Shown here in pieces: positions 56,927-64,000 of a stretch of DNA of 64,000 nt (position 1 is the stretch's first letter; each line of letters opens with the position of its first letter). The stretch covers positions 248,001-312,000 of the forward strand of contig CAVXYK010000017.1 of the NCBI GenBank assembly GCA_963765875.1, given 5' to 3'. The translations under genes and the position numbers were made by a program. The notes under the pieces are model-generated. The model worked only from the letters and a program-made list of their open reading frames with translations. It made no database searches and was not told where the DNA came from. Source of the stretch: JAWKOK01 sp963765875. Lineage in GTDB: Bacteria; Chloroflexota; Anaerolineae; Caldilineales; Caldilineaceae.

Positions 56927-57964
56927 CTATCCAACCCGGTCCAAAAAGCGTACGTCGTTGTCATAGAAGTAGCGGATGTCGTCAATGCTGCGCTTGAGCA
57001 TCACCTGCCGCTCAATGCCCATGCCGAAGGCGAAACCGCTGAACTCAGCCGGATCGTAGCCTCCATTCTTCAGCACGACCGGATGTACCATGCCGGCGCC
57101 CAGGATTTCCAACAACCCCGTGTACTTGCAAACCCGACAGCCTTCACCGCCGCAGAGCACACAGTCCACATCCATCTCAACGCTCGGTTCGGTGAAGGGG
57201 AAGTAGGCCTTGCGGAAGCGGAACCTGCGTCCCTCGCCGTACATCTGGTTGGCAAAGTTCATCAGCACGCCCTTCAGGTCCGAGAAGGTGATATTGCGTC
57301 CAACCGCCAGCCCCTCGACCTGATAGAACATCATCTCAGAACGTGCCGTCACATCTTCGTTGCGGTAGCACTTGCCGGGCAAGATCACGCGGATCGGCTC
57401 CGGTGCATATTTGCGCATCGCATGGATCTGACCGGGACTGGTGTGGGTGCGCAGGATGACATCCGGATTGGTGGTGAAAAATGTATCCTGCATCTCACGT
57501 GCAGGGTGGCCCGGCGGGAAGTTGAGCAACTCAAAATTATCCTTATCCGTCTCAACTTCCGGAGAATCAAAGACCTGGAATCCCATCTGCACTAGAATGT
57601 CGGTGATTTCACGGATGGCAATGGTGGTGGGATGCAGCTTGCCGATGGAGACGGGACGCCCCGGCAGCGTGACGTCGATGCCTTCAGCACTCAATGCCTG
57701 GGTAATTTCGGCCTGCTTGACAGTCTCCTGCTGCTGAGTCAGGGCGGCTTCCAACCGGCCCTTGATCACGTTGGCCTGCCTGCCAACAACCGGGCGCTCT
57801 TCCTGAGAGAGCTGGCCGAGACCGCGCAGGATCGAGGTCATCTTGCCCTTGCGGCTCAGATATTCAGCGTACCAGGTTTCGGTGGCCTCTGTGCTTTCCG
57901 CTGTGGCAAGTTCAGCCATGGCCGCGGCTTCCAAGGATTCCAGTTGTTGTAGTAGATCGCTCAT
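56927..57964 (-). CDS. pheS: phenylalanyl-tRNA synthetase alpha subunit
   Basis: A 345-residue class II synthetase catalytic subunit: N-terminal coiled coil (LLQQLESLEAAAMAELATA), motif 1 region HPTTIAIREITDILVQMGFQVFD, motif 2 PGKCYRNEDVTARSEMMFYQVEGL and motif 3 GFAFGMGIERQVMLK. It carries a Cys-rich insertion CVLCGGEGCRVCKYTG that may bind zinc. Start ATG 57964 is preferred over 57979. pheT is not nearby; pheS is usually followed by pheT, so the pair is split here. Confidence 0.96.
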   Translation of the reverse strand: MSDLLQQLESLEAAAMAELATAESTEATETWYAEYLSRKGKMTSILRGLGQLSQEERPVVGRQANVIKGRLEAALTQQQETVKQAEITQALSAEGIDVTLPGRPVSIGKLHPTTIAIREITDILVQMGFQVFDSPEVETDKDNFELLNFPPGHPAREMQDTFFTTNPDVILRTHTSPGQIHAMRKYAPEPIRVILPGKCYRNEDVTARSEMMFYQVEGLAVGRNITFSDLKGVLMNFANQMYGEGRRFRFRKAYFPFTEPSVEMDVDCVLCGGEGCRVCKYTGLLEILGAGMVHPVVLKNGGYDPAEFSGFAFGMGIERQVMLKRSIDDIRYFYDNDVRFLDRVG

Positions 57965-58033
57965 GTTGCTTCCGTCCATAGTTCAACTTGATTGTAGAGT
58001 TCAGGTTACTGTTCAGCCGGCAACCAGTTAGGG

Positions 58034-59386
58034 TCAGTTTGTGACTGAGCCGAATAGGGTTTCACCGCTCAACTCGGTTATCTTCGTCTCAACGATGCGA
58101 TTGTGCATGTCTAAATCATCGGGCATGACGGCACGAACGCGCAAATAGTTGTCGGTGAGGCCCGTCCAAACGCGCCCGGGTTCATCAGTCAACGGCTCCC
58201 CTTCGCCTTCCCACAGCACAGGGCGCACGGTGTCGAGATGGCGCATTCGCTCTTTCCGGCCTGTGCTGGCCAGCAGCGCACGCAAACGCTTGGATCGCTC
58301 TTTCTTGATCTCTTTGGTCACGTGGCCGCCATAACGCGCAGCGGCTGTGCCGGAGCGAGCGCTGAAGGGAAAGATGTGCGCATGCGAAAAACCCATCTCT
58401 TTGACAAAGTCCATACCCGTCGCAAAGTCGCTTTCTGTCTCGCCGGGAAAACCGACGATCAGATCGGTGGTGATGATCAGATCCGAGATGGACTGACGTG
58501 CCTCAAAAACCAGTCGGCGATAGCTTTCCGTCGTACAACGGCGCGCCATCTTGCGCAGCTGCTTGTCCGTGCCGGCCTGCAACGGCAAATGCAGATGGGG
58601 ACAGAGACGCTCCGGCCATCGTTGCCAAAGATCAAAGAAGCCGTCGGCCAGTTCCCAGGGTTCCAGGCTACTCAGACGGAGCCGGGCAATATCGGTATCG
58701 GCCAACACGGCCTGAGTCAATTCTTTGAGATCGGTCCGTGAACCATCTGCCAGATCGCGTCCGAAACTTCCCAGGTGTACGCCGGTTAAAACCGCTTCCT
58801 GAACACCGCTCTCACTCAACCGTTGAATCTCCTCGACGATCGAACCGATGGACCGGCTGCGGCTTTCACCACGGGCAACCGTCACGACACAAAATGTACA
58901 TTTGTTGTTGCAGCCATCCTGTACTTTGATAAACGCCCGCGTACGAGCCTGTCGATGCGGAAACACTTGTACTTCACCCATCTCGAGCTGTGCGAACGGA
59001 TTGCCGCTAGGCTGCATGCGTGCCAGATCGCTGGGATCGTCAAGCTCTGCGCTCCATGGCTCCAGCAGCGTGTGCAGCAGATCCTTCTGATCGTTGTCGA
59101 CGACCATGGCCACGTTGGGCAGACCGGCCACCTGCTGCGGTTCAAGCGTGGCCCAACAGCCGGTGATCGCGATCCGCACCTGTGGATTCAGCTTAGAGAA
59201 CTGGCGCACCCGCCTCCGGCTCTTGCTTCCTGCCGCTGCCGTCACCGCACAAGAGTTGAATATCACGACCTGGGCTTGCTCAGGACTGTTCACCGTGACG
59301 TGTCCGGCCTCGCGCAAACGCCCGGCGACCGTCTCAATCTCACTGTAGTTCAGGCGGCAGCCAATTTGATCCAGAAAAATACGCAC
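58034..59386 (-). CDS. mtaB: tRNA (N6-threonylcarbamoyl-A37) methylthiotransferase MtaB
   Basis: A 450-residue radical SAM enzyme converting t6A37 to ms2t6A37 in tRNA. N-terminal MTTase domain FLDQIGCRLNYSEIETVAG with Cys ligands, a second Cys in VIFNSCAVTAAA and a third in ITGCWA; radical SAM cluster VQDGCNNKCTFCVVTVARGESRSR; C-terminal TRAM-like region (VLWEGEGEPL). GTG 59386 is chosen because AAAGGA precedes it. The leader upstream is the second 120-bp palindromic element. Confidence 0.93.
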   Translation of the reverse strand: MRIFLDQIGCRLNYSEIETVAGRLREAGHVTVNSPEQAQVVIFNSCAVTAAAGSKSRRRVRQFSKLNPQVRIAITGCWATLEPQQVAGLPNVAMVVDNDQKDLLHTLLEPWSAELDDPSDLARMQPSGNPFAQLEMGEVQVFPHRQARTRAFIKVQDGCNNKCTFCVVTVARGESRSRSIGSIVEEIQRLSESGVQEAVLTGVHLGSFGRDLADGSRTDLKELTQAVLADTDIARLRLSSLEPWELADGFFDLWQRWPERLCPHLHLPLQAGTDKQLRKMARRCTTESYRRLVFEARQSISDLIITTDLIVGFPGETESDFATGMDFVKEMGFSHAHIFPFSARSGTAAARYGGHVTKEIKKERSKRLRALLASTGRKERMRHLDTVRPVLWEGEGEPLTDEPGRVWTGLTDNYLRVRAVMPDDLDMHNRIVETKITELSGETLFGSVTN

Positions 59387-59426
59387 CTGGATTCCTTTCG
59401 TCAAGTCTTCACTGCGAAAATGCGAT

Positions 59427-59546
59427 TTTGTCACAGATAGACCCAGATGGAAATGCGGATAAGGCACAGATGGTTTTTAGGCCTTTCTGAATACCTGAAA
59501 ACCATCTGTGAAAATCAGTCATTCATCCGCGTCTATCTGTGACAAA
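59427..59546. repeat. 120-bp palindromic CACAGAT element, copy 2
   Basis: TTTGTCACAGATAGACCCAG... and ...CGTCTATCTGTGACAAA are complementary ends of a 120-bp imperfect palindrome. Same length and ends as the element at 55633. It lies between nfo and mtaB. Partial relatives: ATCAGTGTCCATCTGTGACA near 25350 and AAAAAGCCACAGACGAACGC near 40853. Confidence 0.8.
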
Positions 59547-59568
59547 AACCTCATGCCCAAAGCCCGAC

Positions 59569-60462
59569 TTATTCACCGCGCAGGCCCGGCGGGATCCGAT
59601 CTTCATCTTCAACCAGGGCGCAGAGCGCGGCCAAGTTCCTCACGTCATCGGCTAGATCATCGTCCTTGGGCGTCTCCAGCAGCATGGCCGTGCCGTCCCA
59701 ACGCAGATCATTTAGAATCAGTCGAAAGCCCTCGACACCGATGGCGCCCTCGCCGATGTGAGTATGCCGATCCTTGCGACTATCGAAATCGCCCTTGCTA
59801 TCATTGAAGTGTAGGCAGCCGACTGTTTTGACACCGAGTTCGGCGTCAAGTTCAGCCATCATCGCCTCGTACCCTTCCTCTGTGCGCAGGTCGTAGCCCG
59901 CGGCAAAGGCGTGACATGTGTCCAGGCAGACGCCCACCCGATCCGGCTCCCGCACCCGCTCGATCATGGCGGCCAACTGGGCGAAACGATAGCCCAGCGT
60001 GGAGCCTTGCCCAGCCATCACCTCGAGCAGCGTTTTGGTGTCGTCATAGTCCGGCGTCTCGGCATGGATCCGATTGAGCGCAGCCGAGATGCGTTCGATG
60101 GCCGCCTCCTCACCGCTGCCGGTATGCGCCCCAGGATGCAGAACCACGTTGGGAATGCCGTAGGCATGGGCGCGCCGCAATTCATCTTTGTGTGCGTTGA
60201 GGCTGCGCTCCCAAAGTTCGTCCTTGGGCGAGGCCAGATTGATCAGATAGCTGGCATGGCTCACCGCGTACTCAATGCCGAGGGCGGACGCCTCTTCTTT
60301 CCAGCGCGCCACATCCTCCTCGTTGATCGCCGGCCCCTTCCACTGACGGTTGTTCTTGGTAAAGACCTGCACCGCATTGGAACCGACCGAAGCGGCCCGA
60401 TCCAGCGCATTGCTGACGCCGCCGGCAATTGACATGTGCGCACCCAACATCAGAACTGACAT
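59569..60462 (-). CDS. nfo: endonuclease IV
   Basis: A 297-residue TIM-barrel AP endonuclease of base excision repair, using a trinuclear zinc site. Ligands and motifs: LGAHMSIAGGVSNALDRA, VSHASYLINLASP, VVLHPGAHTGSG, LLEVMAGQGSTLG, GVCLDTCHAFAAGYDL, LHFNDSKGDFDSRKDRHTHIGEGAIG and LLETPKDD. Full length. Transcribed ahead of mtaB on the same strand. Confidence 0.96.
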   Translation of the reverse strand: MSVLMLGAHMSIAGGVSNALDRAASVGSNAVQVFTKNNRQWKGPAINEEDVARWKEEASALGIEYAVSHASYLINLASPKDELWERSLNAHKDELRRAHAYGIPNVVLHPGAHTGSGEEAAIERISAALNRIHAETPDYDDTKTLLEVMAGQGSTLGYRFAQLAAMIERVREPDRVGVCLDTCHAFAAGYDLRTEEGYEAMMAELDAELGVKTVGCLHFNDSKGDFDSRKDRHTHIGEGAIGVEGFRLILNDLRWDGTAMLLETPKDDDLADDVRNLAALCALVEDEDRIPPGLRGE

Positions 60463-60601
60463 AGAACCCTCTGCTCTCTCCTACATGTGTCATTCATGAC
60501 TTGATTGCCAATCCTACTCGGTGGCGCGCCTGACGTCAACATCGGCTGCGGCAATGATCCGCATCAGCTAGATGAGTTCCTATGAACCTAGGTGAGGCTG
60601 G

Positions 60602-60607
60602 TATAAT
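60602..60607 (+). promoter_or_regulatory. -10 box upstream of tsaB
   Basis: TATAAT at 60602-60607, 56 nt before the GTG start of tsaB. No convincing -35 hexamer was found at 16-18 nt. Confidence 0.4.
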
Positions 60608-60662
60608 TAGTCACATTACGCTAGATGCTGCTGTTCTCCGGCACCCACAAAGGAACCCAATT

Positions 60663-61352
60663 GTGCTTTTGGCATTAGACACTGCAACCACCACGGCCTC
60701 GCTGGCAGTCTACGACTTGACCAGCCATCGACTCCTGGCCGAGGTCACCTGGGAGACCAGACGACGCCAAACGGAGCAGTTGCTGACCACCGCGACCGAC
60801 CTGCTGGCGATCCTGGATATGCAACCCAGTGACCTGACAGCCCTGGCCGTGACCACCGGTCCCGGCAGTTTCACCGGCGTGCGTATTGGCATTAGCACGG
60901 TCAAAGGCATCGGCATTGGCCTACCGACTCCGCCGCGTGTCCTGGGCATTCCAACACTGAGCGTCACCGCCGCACCCTGGATCGAAGCCGCAGCCACAGC
61001 ATCGGGCACACAGGTCTGCGCACTGATTCAGGCCGGTCGGGGCCGCTACAATTGGTGCACCTTCGGCGCTGAGGACCTGCTCGTGCGACCAGATGTTGCT
61101 CAACATCAAGTCGGCCGTGTGGACGACCTGGCTGCATCATTGGCAGCAGCCCCCAACCCAACCTGGCTGGTCGGTGAACTGACTGACGAAGTGACCGAGG
61201 CGGCTGCATCAATGGACCGCGTCCATGTGATCGACACGGCCAGCGGCCTGCGCCGGGCCGGGCAACTGGCTAGACTGGCTGTGCTGAACTTCGCCGCCGG
61301 CGTTGAAGACAATCTACACGATCTACAGCCTCTCTATCTGCGCAACCCGTAG
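60663..61352 (+). CDS. tsaB: tRNA threonylcarbamoyladenosine biosynthesis protein TsaB
   Basis: A 229-residue ASKHA-fold protein, partner of TsaD in making t6A37 in tRNA. Typical segments: LLALDTATTTASLAVYD, RRRQTEQLLTTATDLLAI, LTALAVTTGPGSFTGVRIGISTVKGIG and the C-terminal LQPLYLRNP. GTG 60663 is chosen since AAAGGAACCCAATT precedes it; the open frame upstream contains the -10 box. rimI follows 9 nt later. MtaB, encoded nearby on the other strand, acts on the same tRNA base. Confidence 0.93.
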   Translation: MLLALDTATTTASLAVYDLTSHRLLAEVTWETRRRQTEQLLTTATDLLAILDMQPSDLTALAVTTGPGSFTGVRIGISTVKGIGIGLPTPPRVLGIPTLSVTAAPWIEAAATASGTQVCALIQAGRGRYNWCTFGAEDLLVRPDVAQHQVGRVDDLAASLAAAPNPTWLVGELTDEVTEAAASMDRVHVIDTASGLRRAGQLARLAVLNFAAGVEDNLHDLQPLYLRNP

Positions 61353-61361
61353 GACAGCCTC

Positions 61362-61931
61362 ATGTCTGCACCCTTTGATCGCCCCCATTCCGCCGCTGAC
61401 CCATCCCCCTTCTTTTTCACGCCAATGGTGATCGATGACATTCCCGATGTAATCGCCATCGAAAAACAGAGCTTCCCCATTCCCTGGGCCGACGTCTCCT
61501 ACCGACGCGAACTGATGGAAAACGACCTTAGCCACTACTGGACGATCCGAACAAAAGCAGGCGCAGCCGATCTCCCGTCCCTTCTGGCCTACGGCGGCTA
61601 CTGGGTGCTGGCGCATGAGGGCCACGTCTCCACCATCGCATCGCACCCCGACCTACGCCGCTGCAAACTAGGCGAGTGGATGATGCTGGGCATGTTGGCC
61701 AAAGCGCGCGACGCAGGCGTCAGCGAGATGACGCTGGAAGTACGGGTAAGCAACGATGCCGCCATCGCACTCTACACGAGCTTGGGTTTTGTTGAAGTGG
61801 GGTTGCGCAAGAAATATTACGCCTCAACATGGACACAGCCGGCCGAGGACGCGCTGTTGTTGACACTTTTTCGGTTGAATGGAAGAGTGTCTGGTCGGTG
61901 CTGTCGCAACGGCTGGAGAGCGTGCAGGTGA
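61362..61931 (+). CDS. rimI: ribosomal-protein-alanine N-acetyltransferase RimI-like
   Basis: A 189-residue GNAT enzyme with RimI layout: MVIDDIPDVIAIEKQSFPIPWADVSYRRELMEN, WVLAHEGHVSTIASHPDLRRCKLGEWMMLGMLAKA and EVRVSNDAAIALYTSLGFVEVGLRKKYYA. The acetyl-CoA loop is RRCKLGEWMM rather than the usual RRxGxG, an unusual form. Family members acetylate the N-terminus of S18 or other proteins. It forms the common tsaB-rimI pair. The last about 15 residues are atypical. Confidence 0.9.
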   Translation: MSAPFDRPHSAADPSPFFFTPMVIDDIPDVIAIEKQSFPIPWADVSYRRELMENDLSHYWTIRTKAGAADLPSLLAYGGYWVLAHEGHVSTIASHPDLRRCKLGEWMMLGMLAKARDAGVSEMTLEVRVSNDAAIALYTSLGFVEVGLRKKYYASTWTQPAEDALLLTLFRLNGRVSGRCCRNGWRACR

Positions 61932-62245
61932 ATGCCCGAAATCGACTACTTTCTCGTGCCTGACCTAGGGAGCACCAGCGATAGCGAGATCAAAATGCCT
62001 TCTGCACGCCGGCGAAGAATCTTGCTTTCATCATAACAGACCTACTGGATCTGGTTCTGAGTCTGGCCTGCATTGCTGGTTCGGGTGGTGCCATGGGACA
62101 ACTGGACACCTTTTGGGGTGACAAATGACCCTTGCAGTGAACCAGATGCAGTGCTAAGATTCGTTGCATAACGCGTCGCTCCACCTTTCTTGCTCTTATT
62201 TTCACAATCATTTCCACAACATCCGAACCCTTGAAGGAGCCCATC
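61932..62245. other. stretch before the beta-helix gene
   Basis: About 310 nt with no supported gene. A 34-codon frame from ATG 61933 (MPEIDYFLVPDLG...) and a shifted frame are not convincing. The right end holds the AAGGAG ribosome site of the next gene. Confidence 0.4.
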
Positions 62246-64000
62246 GTGCAAAAACTAAATACGCTTGTTCTCCGCCCCTTGTGGAAGACTGGAGGTGCCG
62301 CGGCTATTGTAATCTGCGCCGCCCTTGTTTTGGTCTTTGTCCACGGCACTTGGGTGAACCTGCCGCTTCGTGCTGCATCGCTACCCAAGCAAGACGCCCC
62401 AAACAATGCCTTCGTGGTCACCAGCACCGCCGACAGCGGGCCCGGCACGCTGCGCCAAGCGCTGCTGGATGCCAGAACGGCGACACGATCACGTTCGATC
62501 CCGCATTCTTTCCACCAGGTAGTCCGGCGACAATCGACATTACGAGTGATGCGCTGCCTCATGTTTCGCAGGGCAATATGACGATTGACGGCAGTAACGC
62601 GGGTGTGATTCTGGATGGAAGTGGTCTCAGCGCAACGCCGGAAACGCTGTTACTGGACGATGTCAGCCTTTCCATGAACGGTGGCTCCAACCTGATCGAG
62701 AATGGCGACTTCAGTACCGGCCTTGGACATTGGCGTCCTGATGACGACGGCTCCGGCACTGGACGATCAATTGAGGGCGGCGATTCTCACTCGGCGCCTA
62801 GTAGCTATAAGTGGACAGTGACAGCGCATGCCGGCGATAGCACAACGATTTATGACACAACGAACACCGATGATCCCTTTGACAATCACCCGTATGACGA
62901 AACCAGCACGGTGTGGATTCCGGCAACCGGCGGCAGCACAGTTGACCTTCAATTCTGGTATAGATATGGAGGGTTGAGCGTTGAACTGATCGCACTGTTC
63001 GCCAACGGCGATGACGACGACTTTATCGATTAAGGATTTGGTTGGCAGTCAGAGTGGACCGAGGCGACTTTCAGCACCGTCGTACCAGACGAAGCCACTG
63101 GCGTGGCCGTTCAATTTCGGTTCGAACACTCTTTGGTTCGATGTTGACGGCCTGTATGTTGATTCCAACTACAATGCGGTCAAAGGACTCCAAATACAGA
63201 ATTTTCCGAACATTGGGCTGGAGATTAATGATGGGGCTAGCTTCAACATTGTAGCCAACCTTGTTGTCGGGGGCAATACCACCAGCGGTGTCAAAATCGG
63301 CGACAGCACGTCGATGAGCAGATACGATTATTGGCAGCGACATTGGCGTCAACGCCGACGGCACAGCCGCAATGCCCAATGGAGACGCCGGAATCTTCAT
63401 CGACTCCGCAGCATACACGATGATCGGTGGGCCTCTCGTTTCAGACCGTAATATCGTCAGCGGCAATGGGCGTGAAGGCATTCGCATTAAGGATGGTGGC
63501 CATCATAATACCATTGTCGGAAACTACATCGGTACGGACGCAAGTGGAGCGATTGCCATAGGAAATGGACAGAGTGGCATCGAGCTTGAAGCCTCGTCAA
63601 ACACGGTTGGCGGGGAGAGTCCCGGCCAACGCAATGTTGTTAGCGGCAATGGAGACAATGGTGTCAGGATCAGCGATGTATCCGACAACATCGTTATCGG
63701 AAACTACATCGGCACGAATGCCGCTGGCAATATGACACTGCCAAACCGTATCGATGGCGTCGAGATCGTGAATGGTGCATCCAACAATGCGATTGGCGGA
63801 GACAAGCCTGCACATTGCAATTTCATCAGCGCTATAGTCGTAGCGGCATCAGCATAGCCGATACAGGCACCATGAACAACAGGGTAAGTGGAAACTACAT
63901 CGGTACGGATGCGTCCGGCACAAAGGCCCTAGGAAACGAACGAAACGGCATCTCTATCCGCGATGGCGCACAGAACAATCCAGTGGGCGGATCTAGTGTA
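62246..64000 (+). CDS. large surface parallel beta-helix protein, N-terminal part (frameshifted, cut by window end)
   Basis: GTG 62246 follows AAGGAG. A signal-anchor (AAAIVICAALVLVFVHG, about 20-36) precedes FVVTSTADSGPGTLRQALLDA, the CSLREA-type repeat start common in Chloroflexi surface proteins. Then a carbohydrate-binding-like region and repeated right-handed beta-helix units: GNYIGTDASG...GNGQSGIEL, NVVSGNGDNGVRISDVSDN, GNYIGTNAAG. The frame breaks near 62474, around 63031-63115, 63335 and 63815, with an in-frame TAA at 63031. Each break is followed by clear family sequence in another frame. Secreted and cell-surface attached; probably binds or processes polysaccharide. Confidence 0.7.

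Noticed and set aside
61933..62037. 34-codon frame MPEIDYFLVPDLG after rimI
   Set aside because: It faintly resembles a lipoyl-domain N-terminus but ends quickly and no continuation in other frames is convincing.

Overview
The window is dense bacterial DNA (about 57% GC by eye) from what is most likely a member of the Chloroflexota (Anaerolineae/Caldilineae-like). That assignment is an inference from gene content and order: a DivIVA-like coiled-coil protein next to coaD, DUF177-rpmF, a TatB with a long acidic tail, an OmpR-type regulator with an FHA domain beside a Ser/Thr kinase, CSLREA/beta-helix surface proteins, SAM-I and T-box leaders, and STRR-like heptamer repeats. No tRNA, rRNA or CRISPR array was seen.

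Layout. 1-9.1 kb: a carbohydrate-use cluster (GH4 enzyme, an unknown HxH protein, GH39 enzyme, GDPD phosphodiesterase, HAD phosphatase, alpha/alpha-toroid protein), interrupted by an AT-rich RelA/SpoT-domain gene beside the relic of a tyrosine recombinase. 9.2-13.1 kb: the methionine operon metY-metX-metW (minus strand) behind a complete promoter, SAM-I riboswitch and terminator. 13.2-19.3 kb: a metallophosphoesterase, uvrC translationally coupled to a cyclic-nucleotide-binding/bPH2 membrane protein, and a VapBC-type module. 19.4-24.6 kb (minus strand): a T-box leader with an Ile (AUC) specifier, then an AlaX-type editing protein, a REP-associated transposase and ileS. 24.6-30.4 kb: GNAT, sulfatase, PHA-regulator-like protein, patatin and a membrane-anchored glycosidase-like protein. 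30.4-36.9 kb: glycolipid/exopolysaccharide glycosyltransferases and a class III aminotransferase. 37-39.3 kb: deoD and deoB. 39.4-45.5 kb: a two-component system, an EEP-family nuclease/phosphatase and a RarA fusion. 45.6-54.4 kb (minus strand): tatC, tatB, nusB, fabG, fabD, rpmF, DUF177, DivIVA-like, coaD, hemW and an FHA-winged-helix regulator, the last divergent from a Ser/Thr kinase. 55.9-64 kb: TspO-like protein, pheS, mtaB, nfo, tsaB, rimI and the start of a large beta-helix surface protein cut by the window end.

Two features run through the whole window. First, at least 17 single-base-type frame breaks occur, including three in the essential ileS gene and a self-compensating pair in metY. 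Most can be repaired by adding or removing one base in a short homopolymer, so assembly or sequencing indels are the likeliest explanation; genes described as frameshifted should be read that way. Second, intergenic DNA is rich in repeats: GGGGATT heptamer blocks, roughly 120-bp CACAGAT palindromic elements, a REP-like palindrome next to the transposase, and recurring hairpins. Several genes also appear to have leaderless or nearly leaderless promoters.
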